Shown here one piece after another: positions 8,674 to 15,807 of a stretch of 64,000 nucleotides of DNA; the first letter of the stretch is position 1, and the number at the start of each line of letters is the position of its first letter. Origin of the DNA: Nitratireductor sp. XY-223 (GTDB lineage: Bacteria > Pseudomonadota > Alphaproteobacteria > Rhizobiales > Rhizobiaceae). The notes below the pieces were generated by a model. It saw only the letters and a list, made by a program, of their open reading frames with translations. It did no database searches and was not told where the DNA came from. A program made the translations under genes and the position numbers. Where the stretch lies: assembly GCF_004959855.1 (NCBI RefSeq), contig NZ_SPNT01000001.1:868001-932000 (forward strand). Direction: 5' to 3'.

Positions 8674-9445
8674 CTCGGAATGCACGCCGGCCTTCCTCGT
8701 AATCCGCGCTTGTGAAGGTCGATTGCGCAATCTTCTCGGCCAGCGACCGGTCCTCTTCGCGGCTGGTCAGCGCCGCGCGGATCGAGGCCTTCGAGGCGCG
8801 GTTGGAGAGCGGCGCGTTGGCGCAGATCCGCTCGACCAGTTCCAGCGTCGTATCGCGCAGGTCCGCAACACCGCACACCGTCAGAATCAGTCCGGCGGAG
8901 TGGGCGTCGCGCGCCGTAATGCGCCTGCCGGTATAAAGCAGAACGCGCGCCATTTGCGGCCCCAGCGCCTCGACGATGTCGCTCATGGCGTCGACCGGAT
9001 AGGCAAGGCCAAGGCGCCCGGCTGGGACCGAAAATATCGCATCGTTGCTGGCGATCCGCAGATCAGCCGCCGCGGCGAGCCCGAAGGCGCCGCCGAAGCA
9101 CACGCCGCTGATCATGGCGACGACAGGCACCGGGCACTCCCGCACCGCGCGAAAGGCTGTCGCGTTTGACAGTTCGTAGTCCTGTGCGGTGCCGCTGTCC
9201 TGCCGTACCCGGTCGAACTCCGAAATGTCCGCGCCGGCGGAGAAATCCGTTCCCCCTTCTCCGTGCATGACGATGCAGCGAATGTCTCCTTGTGCGCACA
9301 GCCAGTCTAGCGCAGGCGGAATTTCGCGCCACATATCGAAGCTGATGGCGTTCTTACGTTGCGGACGGTTGAAGCTCAGGAAACCCGCATGGCCGTCAGT
9401 AGCCGCGTTCAGGGAACCATCCGCAAAACTATGGCGTGATTTCAT
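8642..9445 (-). CDS. Enoyl-CoA hydratase/isomerase family protein (crotonase)
   Basis: A 267-residue crotonase-fold protein. It has the two oxyanion-hole segments of the superfamily: the first near FSAGADISEFDRV, the second in MISGVCFGGAFGLAAAADLRI. The latter is followed by FSVPAGRLGLAYP, where a hydratase would carry a catalytic glutamate. Members hydrate, isomerise or otherwise act on acyl-CoA thioesters, and the exact reaction is not readable here. The ATG at 9445 is preferred to a TTG one codon earlier. It is divergent from cysE across 154 bases. Confidence 0.82.
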   Translation of the reverse strand: MKSRHSFADGSLNAATDGHAGFLSFNRPQRKNAISFDMWREIPPALDWLCAQGDIRCIVMHGEGGTDFSAGADISEFDRVRQDSGTAQDYELSNATAFRAVRECPVPVVAMISGVCFGGAFGLAAAADLRIASNDAIFSVPAGRLGLAYPVDAMSDIVEALGPQMARVLLYTGRRITARDAHSAGLILTVCGVADLRDTTLELVERICANAPLSNRASKASIRAALTSREEDRSLAEKIAQSTFTSADYEEGRRAFREKRRPEFTGK

Positions 9446-9539
9446 CAAAAATATATCCGTTTGAATTTCAATCTATCTGGCCTATCTTTACCGGATGTTG
9501 TTCGGGGTGCGATAGGGATTGCACGGAATTGAACTGACC

Positions 9540-9579
9540 GGGGCCTCGGTGCCCCAGAATCATTGGAGCCCGGTGGGGC
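9540..9579 (+). promoter_or_regulatory. cysE leader with two alternative hairpins
   Basis: GGGGC (9540-9544) can pair with GCCCC (9551-9555), but the same GCCCC can instead pair with a second GGGGC (9575-9579) just before the Shine-Dalgarno GGAGG at 9587-9591. The two pairings are mutually exclusive. This is visible in the sequence; a switching role is inference. Confidence 0.3.
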
Positions 9580-9599
9580 AATCGTCGGAGGATGAATAC

Positions 9600-10418
9600 A
9601 TGGTTGCTGGCAAGGCCCTGACGGCCGAGCAGGTCAAAACGATGGACCCCATTTGGGATGCCATTCGTACCGAAGCCCTCCAGGCGGCCGAGAACGATCC
9701 CGTTCTGGCCACCTATCACTATTCCACCATACTCAATTTCCGCACGCTGGAAGATGCGGTCATCCACCGCGTCTGTGAGCGTCTCGATCATCCCGACATG
9801 CCGACAAACCTGCTGCGGCAGACCTTTGAGGAAATGCTCGCGGACTGGCCGGAGTGGAGCTCGGTCCTGCGCGTCGACGTGCAGGCCGTCTATGACCGCG
9901 ATCCGGCCTGCGACCGCTTCATTGAACCGGTTCTTTACTTCAAGGGATTCCATGCGATCCAGGCGCACCGGCTGGCCCATTGGCTGTGGGAGCAGGGGCG
10001 GTGCGACTACGCGCTTTATCTTCAGAGCCGGTCGTCGGAAGTCTTCCAGACGGATATCCATCCGGGCGTGCGCATGGGCAAGGGCATATTCCTCGACCAT
10101 GCGACCGGACTGGTTATCGGCGGAACGGCGGTTATCGAGGACGATGTGTCGATCCTGCACGGCGTGACGCTCGGCGGAACCGGCAAGGAGCCGGGCGACC
10201 GCCACCCGAAGGTCCGCCACGGTGTGCTGATCGGGGCGGGCGCCAAGATCCTCGGCAATGTCGAGATCGGCTGCTGCTCGCGCATCGCCTCCGGATCCGT
10301 GGTGTTGCAGCCGGTTCCCGAGGCGACGACGGTGGCTGGCGTGCCAGCCCGCGTGGTCGGCAAGGCGGGCTGCAAGGAGCCGGCCCGCTCCATGGACCAG
10401 ATCCTCGGCGACGAATAA
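9600..10418 (+). CDS. cysE: Serine O-acetyltransferase
   Basis: Transfers acetyl from acetyl-CoA to L-serine, the committed step of cysteine synthesis, in the cytoplasm. The 272-residue product has the N-terminal helical SAT domain (DPIWDAIRTEALQAAEND onward). After it come the substrate stretch GFHAIQAHRLAHWLW and a left-handed beta-helix: DIHPGVRMGKGIFLDHATG, then HGVTLGGTGKEPGDRHPK and IGAGAKILGNVEIG. The ATG at 9600 is chosen because GGAGG lies eight bases upstream. The C-terminus ends DQILGDE. Enterobacterial CysE ends in isoleucine, the residue inserted into CysK to form cysteine synthase, and that residue is missing here. Confidence 0.93.
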   Translation: MVAGKALTAEQVKTMDPIWDAIRTEALQAAENDPVLATYHYSTILNFRTLEDAVIHRVCERLDHPDMPTNLLRQTFEEMLADWPEWSSVLRVDVQAVYDRDPACDRFIEPVLYFKGFHAIQAHRLAHWLWEQGRCDYALYLQSRSSEVFQTDIHPGVRMGKGIFLDHATGLVIGGTAVIEDDVSILHGVTLGGTGKEPGDRHPKVRHGVLIGAGAKILGNVEIGCCSRIASGSVVLQPVPEATTVAGVPARVVGKAGCKEPARSMDQILGDE

Positions 10419-10427
10419 CGGGTCCGA

Positions 10428-10478
10428 AAAGCCTGACATGCGCGGCGTCAATTCGGTGGATTGGCGCCGCGGGGCTTT
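10428..10478 (+). terminator. Possible two-tier hairpin after cysE
   Basis: AAAGCC (10428-10433) can pair with GGCTTT (10473-10478), and inside it GCGGCG (10442-10447) with CGCCGC (10465-10470). The T-run is short, so this may only attenuate read-through into the downstream DUF3126 gene. Confidence 0.3.
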
Positions 10479-10536
10479 ACACCCGGCGGATTGACAGGCA
10501 GAAAGCCGGCCGGGAAACAATCATACGGAGAGTGCC

Positions 10537-10749
10537 TTGAAGCCCGAAGAGCTGCGCAAGCTGGATTCCTATTTCAAAAAGACATTCAATCCGAACATGG
10601 CGGTGCGAGCACGGCCGCGAAAGGACGACTCCGCCGAAGTCTATATCGGCGACGAATTTCTCGGTGTCCTCTTCCGGGACGATGAGGACGGCGACCTGTC
10701 GTTCAATTTCTCGATGGCGATCCTGGATATCGATCTCGACGACCACTGA
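10537..10749 (+). CDS. DUF3126 family protein
   Basis: A 70-residue acidic cytoplasmic protein starting at TTG, with ACGGAG seven bases upstream. Its sequence (LRKLDSYFKKTFNP, then RPRKDDSAEVYIGDEFLG and DDEDGDLSFNFSMAILDIDL) matches my memory of DUF3126, a small family nearly confined to Alphaproteobacteria and usually placed just downstream of cysE. Function unknown. There is no signal peptide or membrane segment. A strong terminator follows at 10777-10803. Co-transcription with cysE is likely from the 118-base gap and shared direction. Confidence 0.85.
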   Translation: MKPEELRKLDSYFKKTFNPNMAVRARPRKDDSAEVYIGDEFLGVLFRDDEDGDLSFNFSMAILDIDLDDH

Positions 10750-10776
10750 CCGGCCCGCGCGATCGCGGAGCAGCAG

Positions 10777-10803
10777 AAGCCGCCCCCGTGGCGGCTTTAT
10801 TTT
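10777..10803. terminator. Bidirectional terminator between convergent genes
   Basis: AAGCCGCC (10777-10784) and GGCGGCTT (10790-10797) form a perfect 8-bp stem with loop CCCGT. A TTTATTTT run follows on the plus strand and serves the cysE-DUF3126 unit; the convergent gene ends at 10802. Confidence 0.8.
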
Positions 10804-11554
10804 ATGAAGAAGCCGGTCTCTCGGCAGCCTTCAGCGCCGCGTCGACAAATCCGTTGATCGCCCGATCGAGATTCTTCCAGTCGGGCAGCAGATCCCGGGA
10901 GAAGCGGTAGGTCATCGTAAGGCCGGGTGCAATATTGACGTCGCGCATGCACGAGCGCGAACCGGCGGGCAGATTGTCGTCCCGCAGGCACCGAACCACA
11001 AAGGGCAATTGGCCCGGACGTTCACCCACATATAGGAGTTCGCCGGCATATCGCGTGTCGGCACCGAACTCCAGAACGCTCAGGTCCGTCTGCCCGGCGG
11101 ACAGCCGATTTTGCGTAAGACGCCCGTAAACCGGTTCGAGGCGGGCCGACATGTCGAGCGGCATCGTGCGGGCCGACAGTGTCAGGAATATCAGTTGGTC
11201 GGCATTTTCGATCTGGTTGAAGCTGCGATGGTTGGAACGGGAATACCCTTTCAGTCCGGGCCAGGTGAAATAGGCGTCCACACGTTCGTACACGCCGGTT
11301 TTGCGCTGGTTCTCAAAGCGAAGCATGTTGGCAGGCAAGGCGAGGGCGCTGTTGCCGACCGTGACACGGACAGGCGTGCTGTCGGTGCTGTGTCCACCCA
11401 TGACAATGCGCTCGCCGACCCAACGGCCGGCGACGCTCAGCGCCAGCGTCAGCAGTCCGGCCACGGCTATGAACAACATGATCTTGCGGATGAGCTGCGG
11501 CGAAATGAGCGGCTTGAACTCGTCCGTTGGTGTTGACGGGACTGATTGGTTCAT
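10802..11554 (-). CDS. Membrane-anchored protein of unknown function
   Basis: A 250-residue protein I do not recognise. A 24-residue cytoplasmic N-terminus is followed by one transmembrane segment (KIMLFIAVAGLLTLALSVAG). The rest is a large periplasmic domain that begins RWVGERIVMGGHSTDSTPVR and contains TVGNSALALPANMLRFENQR, a tryptophan/tyrosine-rich stretch, and two cysteines in VRCLRDDNLPAGSRSCMRDV that could form a disulfide. The C-terminus (DLLPDWKNLDRAINGFVDAA) is helical. The 146 bases between its start and the gamma-carbonic anhydrase gene form a divergent promoter region. No catalytic motif is visible. Confidence 0.75.
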   Translation of the reverse strand: MNQSVPSTPTDEFKPLISPQLIRKIMLFIAVAGLLTLALSVAGRWVGERIVMGGHSTDSTPVRVTVGNSALALPANMLRFENQRKTGVYERVDAYFTWPGLKGYSRSNHRSFNQIENADQLIFLTLSARTMPLDMSARLEPVYGRLTQNRLSAGQTDLSVLEFGADTRYAGELLYVGERPGQLPFVVRCLRDDNLPAGSRSCMRDVNIAPGLTMTYRFSRDLLPDWKNLDRAINGFVDAALKAAERPASS

Positions 11555-11700
11555 GAATAGAAGTCCGGCCGCCTTGGGCAGATCGCAGGTTCGTATGTCT
11601 ATCGGCGATCATTCAGGATTATGGTTAAGGGGCGGTAAACCGGATTGCGGCCGTAACCGGGAAACCGGTGCCGCATCGTAATTTCGCTTTGGAGGAACCC

Positions 11701-12240
11701 ATGCCGCTATACAGGCTCGGATCTGAACGCCCCACGATCCCGGACGGCTTTCACTGGATCTCGGACACGGCGGTCCTAATAGGCCGGGTCGTCGTCGAAG
11801 AGGATGTGGGTATCTGGTTCGGCAGCGTGCTGCGCGGCGACAATGAGCCGATCACGGTGGGCGCCGGCAGCAATATCCAGGAGAACTGCGTCCTGCATAC
11901 GGATATGGGTTACCCGCTCACCATCGGCAACGGATGCACGATCGGACACAAGGCCATGCTTCACGGCTGCACCATCGGCAACAACAGCCTTGTCGGCATG
12001 GGCGCCACCGTTCTCAACGGCGCGCGGATCGGCGATAACTGCCTGATCGGAGCCGGTGCCCTTGTCACCGAAGGCAAGGAGATTCCCGACAACAGCCTGG
12101 TGATCGGTTCCCCGGCGAAGCCGGTGCGCGAACTCGACGAGAAGGCCGTCGAAATGCTCAGGTGGTCGGCGCAACACTATGTCGAGAACGCCCGCCGCTT
12201 TGCCCGCGACCTGGAGCGGATCGACGACCAGGTGAAATGA
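11701..12240 (+). CDS. Gamma-carbonic anhydrase family protein
   Basis: A 179-residue left-handed beta-helix protein of hexapeptide repeats ([20 protein letters not shown], then [23 protein letters not shown] and [10 protein letters not shown]). Three histidines sit where the gamma-carbonic anhydrase zinc ligands lie: one in CVLHTD, two in GHKAMLHG. The protein is likely a zinc trimer. Homologues such as YrdA and PaaY are abundant in Proteobacteria; some hydrate CO2 and others hydrolyse CoA thioesters, so the activity is uncertain. The start follows GGAGG within nine bases. A 3' hairpin lies at 12242-12268. Confidence 0.85.
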   Translation: MPLYRLGSERPTIPDGFHWISDTAVLIGRVVVEEDVGIWFGSVLRGDNEPITVGAGSNIQENCVLHTDMGYPLTIGNGCTIGHKAMLHGCTIGNNSLVGMGATVLNGARIGDNCLIGAGALVTEGKEIPDNSLVIGSPAKPVRELDEKAVEMLRWSAQHYVENARRFARDLERIDDQVK

Positions 12241-12241
12241 T

Positions 12242-12268
12242 TGGGGAGCCGGCAAAGCCGACTCCCCA
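12242..12268 (+). terminator. Hairpin immediately 3' of the gamma-carbonic anhydrase gene
   Basis: TGGGGAG (12242-12248) pairs with CTCCCCA (12262-12268) and continues as CGGC-AAA-GCCG inside. It is very stable but lacks a T-run, so it is either a Rho-assisted terminator or a 3'-end stabiliser. Confidence 0.55.
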
Positions 12269-12371
12269 GGCCAAGGTCTGAGACGGGAAGGGTGGGGACT
12301 GACCGTGGCCTAACTTTATGCGTGCCCCGCATGTATTCCGTGGTTGCCGCCTGCAACCGGAACGGTTCCGG

Positions 12372-12977
12372 TTAGTTGCGGCGAATGCTGCCGACCGAGG
12401 TCGGCCGGCCCTGTTTGATTTTGATCCAGCGTCCCGAATGGCGCGATGACTGCCGCTTCAGGTATGTGTATTCCGTGTCGGACCACAGCAGCACCTTGTC
12501 GCGCATATTGTCGAGAATGTAGTCGCCGAGATCGGTCCTGACCGTCAGAACCGCGTGGCCGGAACCATCCGGCTGACGAACCACGGTGATCAGCAGGTCG
12601 GCCGCCTTGAAGCCTGCACGCAACAGCCTGTTGCGCTTCAAGAGCACATAGTCCTCGCAGTCGCCAACGGATTGCGGATAGGTCCAGTGTTCCTCGACAC
12701 CGAAGATCTCCATATCGGTGCGCGGCTCGATCTGGCGGTTCACCGAGTGATTGATTTCCAGCATCTGCCGCCAAGCCTTGCGGGTCAGCGTCATCGGGCT
12801 GGTGCGGCCCGAACGCTGGCTGCATTCGCCGGGATTGGTCTGGCAGAAATTGTAATGGCCGATCGGCTGGCTGGTGAGGCCGGCGGTCTTCATGTTCAAC
12901 TGCTCGGCCTGTGCCTGCACCGGCAGCAGGTAAAGCGTGCTGATGAGGGCACATTTTACAAGCGTCGCGGTTTTCAT
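12372..12977 (-). CDS. Transglutaminase-like cysteine peptidase (BTLCP family), secreted
   Basis: A 201-residue protein with a Sec signal peptide (MKTATLVKCALISTLYLLPV, cleavage after AQA). The mature part carries the bacterial transglutaminase-like cysteine proteinase pattern: the Cys in SVGDCEDYVLLKRNRL, the His in GSGHAVLTVRTDLGDYILDN, and the Asp in that last segment. Family members such as LapG cleave adhesins in the periplasm under c-di-GMP control, although many Rhizobiales copies have no known target. A PilZ-domain gene lies upstream on the same strand, but 450 bases away. The start at 12977 is supported by GGGGAG upstream; an ATG at 13010 would bury the signal peptide. Confidence 0.85.
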   Translation of the reverse strand: MKTATLVKCALISTLYLLPVQAQAEQLNMKTAGLTSQPIGHYNFCQTNPGECSQRSGRTSPMTLTRKAWRQMLEINHSVNRQIEPRTDMEIFGVEEHWTYPQSVGDCEDYVLLKRNRLLRAGFKAADLLITVVRQPDGSGHAVLTVRTDLGDYILDNMRDKVLLWSDTEYTYLKRQSSRHSGRWIKIKQGRPTSVGSIRRN

Positions 12978-13427
12978 TGATCGTCTCCCCGTCAATTTGG
13001 GAGCGATCATGCCAGTTATGTTTTTATATCAGGCAAATATTACCAGTATAAATAAGCGCAAATTGTTGTAATATTTGGCTTTATTTATAATAAAATGAAT
13101 ATAAAATCCAATTAAAACAAGTATAAAAATTGATTCAAATTTGAACGAAATAGGACCCCTGGAACGCGATCCCCACGAACGCGATGTTGCGGGCAACGGA
13201 CGTGGCAGCCGAACTGTCGGACCGGGCCGGTCCGCGGGAGACAGGCGCCCCGCGGCGACAAGCCGTTGCGGCAGTCTTTATCGCCACTCTTTGCGGTTCG
13301 TGTCGGGGTTGGTTTGTTCTGGAGAGCGCAATACGCGCAATTCATCGGCCGCGCAGCGGGTGCAGGCGGCGTCGCCCGTCAGGCCACGAGGCCGGCGGAA
13401 CGTAGTTCTACGGATTCCGGCAGGCTG
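12978..13427. other. 450-base non-coding stretch with AT-rich half and palindromes
   Basis: The part next to the peptidase gene (about 13011-13150) is strikingly AT-rich for this genome, with long A and T runs. It ends in a 12-base perfect palindrome TTCAAATTTGAA at 13134-13145. The other half is GC-rich and contains a 17-base perfect hairpin sequence at 13218-13234 (CGGACCGG, one base, CCGGTCCG). Frames crossing it look like chance. The AT-rich half probably holds the peptidase promoter; the GC-rich half shows nothing I can name. Confidence 0.4.
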
Positions 13428-14039
13428 CTAAATGAAGTTTTCCAGCGATTCGGGCGGCTGGATGGTCGCAAATTCGATGGCGATTCCATCATCGAAATGC
13501 CGAATGACGCGTGCGCGCATCGTGCCGAGAATGACCTGCGTGCCCAGTTCCGGCCGGATTTCCAACTCGAGCGCGGCGCCGGACATCGAAAGATCGACGA
13601 TGCGGCAGGCAAACGTATCGCCGTCCGGCAGCCGGATCTCGGCATTCGGATTGCGCGGGACGATGCGCTCGTGCCGCCGGTCTTCCGGCAGGCCAAGCTC
13701 GTTGCGGTTGGCAAACCAGGTAAGTTGCGCCGCCAGTTTCTGGCGCTTGCGGTCCGGCGCCTGAACGGCGATCATGAAACCGTCATCCAGCAGCTCGGTA
13801 ACCTTGCCCTCGATCCGGCCGATATGATCGATGTAGGACACGATACGTTCCGATACGCGCGGCAGCGCCGACGTTTTGAAGCGCACATGGCCGGGGGACA
13901 TGTCAACCGCGACACACTCGTATTCGGTAAAATCGGCGCACATCAGCCGGCCGTGAAGATTGACAGCGACGTTCTGAAACGCCGTATCTTCTTCCGGTTC
14001 CATCACTAGCTGTTGCGCCGACCCGTTCGCGAATTGCAT
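13428..14039 (-). CDS. PilZ-domain protein, probable tandem PilZ
   Basis: A 203-residue cytoplasmic protein. The C-terminal half is a canonical PilZ domain: the RxxxR motif is RRHER and the second motif is DLSMSGAALELE, which together bind cyclic di-GMP. The N-terminal half (NLHGRLMCADFTEYECVAVD, then SPGHVRFKTS and IGRIEGKVTELLDDGFMI) has the same strand pattern but lacks the arginine pair, so it may be a degenerate PilZ domain for dimerisation. The start at 14039 (ATG) is uncertain; an in-frame GTG at 14075 would add 12 residues. No Shine-Dalgarno sequence is strong at either. The output of the receptor is unknown. Confidence 0.8.
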   Translation of the reverse strand: MQFANGSAQQLVMEPEEDTAFQNVAVNLHGRLMCADFTEYECVAVDMSPGHVRFKTSALPRVSERIVSYIDHIGRIEGKVTELLDDGFMIAVQAPDRKRQKLAAQLTWFANRNELGLPEDRRHERIVPRNPNAEIRLPDGDTFACRIVDLSMSGAALELEIRPELGTQVILGTMRARVIRHFDDGIAIEFATIQPPESLENFI

Positions 14040-14216
14040 GTGGTTAATATCCGATCCGAGAAAACATGAACTCACAATAGGATGTTCTGGTTAACAAGCG
14101 GTAATCGCAATCCTCCGGAAAACCGGGAAAGTCAAAAATACCGGGCTGTTTTTGAGCGCGCCTTTGGAAGGCTTTTGCCGATCGCAGGCCGGATTAAGGT
14201 TAACAGCCGGTTTACA
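14040..14216. other. PilZ gene upstream region, no gene seen
   Basis: Together with the small RNA and its promoter (14217-14356) this makes up the 366-base gap between the PilZ and rhomboid genes. It should hold the leftward PilZ promoter. A chance rightward frame of 82 codons crosses it from 14082 to 14330, but its stop falls inside the small RNA terminator and it has no proper ribosome-binding site. Confidence 0.35.
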
Positions 14217-14245
14217 TTGTCCGCGATCCAGCGGTGTGGCATAGA
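14217..14245 (+). promoter_or_regulatory. Candidate sigma-70 promoter for the small RNA
   Basis: TTGTCC (14217-14222) and CATAGA (14240-14245) are separated by 17 bases, giving a -35/-10 pair with partial matches to consensus. Transcription would start near 14252, exactly at the first arm of the downstream stem-loop. The match of each hexamer is modest; the support comes from the spacing and position. Confidence 0.4.
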
Positions 14246-14251
14246 TCAAAC

Positions 14252-14356
14252 AACGAATTTCCCGCCGCATTCGGCGCGGCAGTTCAGCACAAATTCGTGG
14301 TTCGGGTGGGGCCCGACCCAAGCCGTTTGACAGTGCTGTCAGACGGCTTCTTTTTT
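14252..14356 (+). ncRNA. Candidate trans-acting small RNA, three stem-loops
   Basis: About 105 nucleotides between the divergent PilZ and rhomboid genes fold into three consecutive hairpins. SL1: ACGAATTT (14253-14260) pairs with AAATTCGT (14291-14298), with an inner CGCCG-CATT-CGGCG at 14263-14276. SL2: TCGGG-TGGGG-CCCGA at 14302-14316. SL3: a 14-bp stem (14320-14333 with 14336-14349, one G-U pair) followed by C and six T. This is the usual plan of a Hfq-class bacterial sRNA, and a promoter-like pair ends just before it. No coding frame with a ribosome-binding site overlaps it. I cannot match it to a named rhizobial sRNA family. Confidence 0.55.
14320..14356 (+). terminator. Strong intrinsic terminator (3' end of candidate sRNA)
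   Basis: AAGCCGTTTGACAG (14320-14333) and CTGTCAGACGGCTT (14336-14349) pair over 14 positions with a single G-U, then CTTTTTT. There is no rightward protein gene nearby that it could serve, because the genes to the left are transcribed leftward. Confidence 0.85.
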
Positions 14357-14405
14357 GCCCGTTGCTGATATATGAAGACCGTCGACACGATGAAGAGGCG
14401 CATTC

Positions 14406-15149
14406 ATGACAAGCAGTCACGCGACCGACCGGTCCGGCGACGAGGGGGGCATTCCGAACCGGCGTGGCGCCGGCCAGCCGATGTTCAACCTGCCGGCGGT
14501 GATCGTTTGGGTGCTCGTGCTCATGTGGGCGCTGCAGCTGATCCGCGACTTTCTGCTGACCCGGGCCCAGGACGTCCAGGTCCTGATTGAAGGCGGGTTC
14601 ATTCCACTTCGCTACTCGATCGACGCGTCGGAACAGAGCCTTGCCTGGCTGTGGACTCCTCTGACCTATTCACTGTTGCACGGCGGCTTTGCCCATCTGA
14701 TCGTCAACTCGGTCTGGCTGATGGCCTTCGGGGCTGTCGTCGCGCGCCGGATCGGTCCCAACAAGTTCTTGATTTTCTGGTTTTTTTCAGCGATCGCATC
14801 CGCCGCCCTCTACTGGATATTCAACCAGGGCAGCAATGTTCCGATGATCGGCGCGTCGGGGGTCGTTTCGGCGCTGATGGGAGCGGCGGCGCGTTTTGCC
14901 TTTCCGATGAACGGCCAGTTCAACCGCATGTATGCGCATTTGCTGCCCCGCCTGACGCTGGCCGAGGCGATGATGAACAGGACCGTCATCACCTATGTGG
15001 CGATCTGGTTCGGGATCAACGCGCTGGCAGCATTCGGTTTTTCGGGCGGCGTCTCGGAGGGCGCACAGATCGCCTGGGAAGCCCATATCGGCGGCTTTTT
15101 GTTCGGTTTCTTCGTATTCCCGCTGTTTGACGGCCGCCAGGGGGCCTGA
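14406..15149 (+). CDS. Rhomboid family intramembrane serine protease
   Basis: A polytopic inner-membrane protease that cuts substrates within transmembrane helices. The 247 residues begin with a 30-residue polar tail rich in Gly and Arg, then six or so hydrophobic segments. The catalytic serine is Ser151 in MIGASGVVSALMG and the catalytic histidine His227 in EAHIGGFLFGFF. The HGGFAHLIVNSVWLMAFG segment supplies the usual His and Asn of the oxyanion region. Substrate unknown. It follows the candidate sRNA by 49 bases and has its own start at the first ATG after GAAGAGG. Confidence 0.9.
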   Translation: MTSSHATDRSGDEGGIPNRRGAGQPMFNLPAVIVWVLVLMWALQLIRDFLLTRAQDVQVLIEGGFIPLRYSIDASEQSLAWLWTPLTYSLLHGGFAHLIVNSVWLMAFGAVVARRIGPNKFLIFWFFSAIASAALYWIFNQGSNVPMIGASGVVSALMGAAARFAFPMNGQFNRMYAHLLPRLTLAEAMMNRTVITYVAIWFGINALAAFGFSGGVSEGAQIAWEAHIGGFLFGFFVFPLFDGRQGA

Positions 15150-15225
15150 CGAGGTATTTACACCGTTGTCATTCGGTGCACACCTACGGCTTGCAATTCA
15201 CATTCAGTCCGCGCACCATAGCCCT

Positions 15226-15277
15226 CGAGGAACGGCAAACTTGCAATTTCCGCGTGTGTTCCGCGTCGCGTTCCTCG
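15226..15277 (+). promoter_or_regulatory. Stem in the leader of the CBS-domain gene
   Basis: CGAGGAACG (15226-15234) pairs perfectly with CGTTCCTCG (15269-15277), with a 34-base loop. The 3' arm ends four bases before the Shine-Dalgarno AAGGAGG. The sequence CTTGCAATT occurs once before and once inside the structure. A role in controlling the CBS gene is inferred only from position. Confidence 0.3.
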
Positions 15278-15293
15278 GCAAAAGGAGGTCACG

Positions 15294-15722
15294 ATGACAG
15301 TTAAAACGATTTTGGATCAAAAGGGCCGGGATGTCTTTACGGTTGGGCCGGACATTACGGTCGCGGACGCCGGGATTCAGCTGTCGCGGCACAAGATCGG
15401 TGCCATCGTTGTTGTGGATTCTGCCGACAGGATTTGCGGTATCCTGTCCGAGCGGGACATTGTGCGCGCCCTAGCGGAAAACGGTCCGGCCGTCCTGGAC
15501 AACCCCGTTTCGTCCGTCATGACCTCGAAGGTCAAGGTCTGCAACGAGAACCATTCGGTCAACGAACTGATGGAAATGATGACGAAGGGGCGCTTCCGGC
15601 ACCTGCCCGTCGAAATCGACGGAAAAATCGGCGGCATCGTCTCCATCGGCGACGTCGTGCGCATGAAGATTGAGCAAGTGGAACGTGAGGCCGAGGAGAT
15701 AAAGGCCTATATTACAAGCTGA
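15294..15722 (+). CDS. CBS-domain-pair protein
   Basis: A 142-residue stand-alone CBS pair (Bateman module). CBS1 spans about 10-65 with HKIGAIVVVDSADRICGILSE followed by RDIVRALAE. CBS2 spans about 75-130 with HSVNELMEMMTKGRFRHLPV and then IGGIVSIGDVVRMKIE. Such proteins bind adenine nucleotides or related ligands, and several act as energy sensors. There is no fused catalytic domain. The start has a full AGGAGG six bases upstream, suggesting high translation, and a perfect terminator begins at the stop codon. Confidence 0.88.
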   Translation: MTVKTILDQKGRDVFTVGPDITVADAGIQLSRHKIGAIVVVDSADRICGILSERDIVRALAENGPAVLDNPVSSVMTSKVKVCNENHSVNELMEMMTKGRFRHLPVEIDGKIGGIVSIGDVVRMKIEQVEREAEEIKAYITS

Positions 15723-15742
15723 ATCCCGCATTCGGGATTTTT
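15722..15742 (+). terminator. Intrinsic terminator of the CBS gene
   Basis: AATCCCG (15722-15728) pairs with CGGGATT (15733-15739) around loop CATT, followed by TTT; the stem overlaps the final base of the stop codon. Confidence 0.85.
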
Positions 15743-15747
15743 CGCGC

Positions 15748-15786
15748 CGGGCAATCGGCGAAGCGGAATTGACCGCTGATTGCCCG
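15748..15786. repeat. Long inverted repeat between convergent CBS and HIT genes
   Basis: CGGGCAATC (15748-15756) is complementary to GATTGCCCG (15778-15786), and inside it AGCGG (15762-15766) pairs with CCGCT (15773-15777). It directly follows the CBS terminator. No T-run is present on either strand, so it may stabilise the 3' end of the leftward HIT transcript. Confidence 0.5.
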
Positions 15787-15807
15787 TTATCCCCGGACAG
15801 AAATGGC

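Noticed and set aside
13112-13345. 77-codon leftward frame upstream of the BTLCP peptidase
   Set aside because: No ribosome-binding site, odd composition rich in Arg, Cys and Pro, and it crosses from GC-rich to AT-rich DNA; it looks like chance.
14082-14330. 82-codon rightward frame over the small RNA region
   Set aside because: The AGG before the ATG is too close to serve as a ribosome site, the protein has no recognisable features, and its stop codon lies inside the terminator stem.
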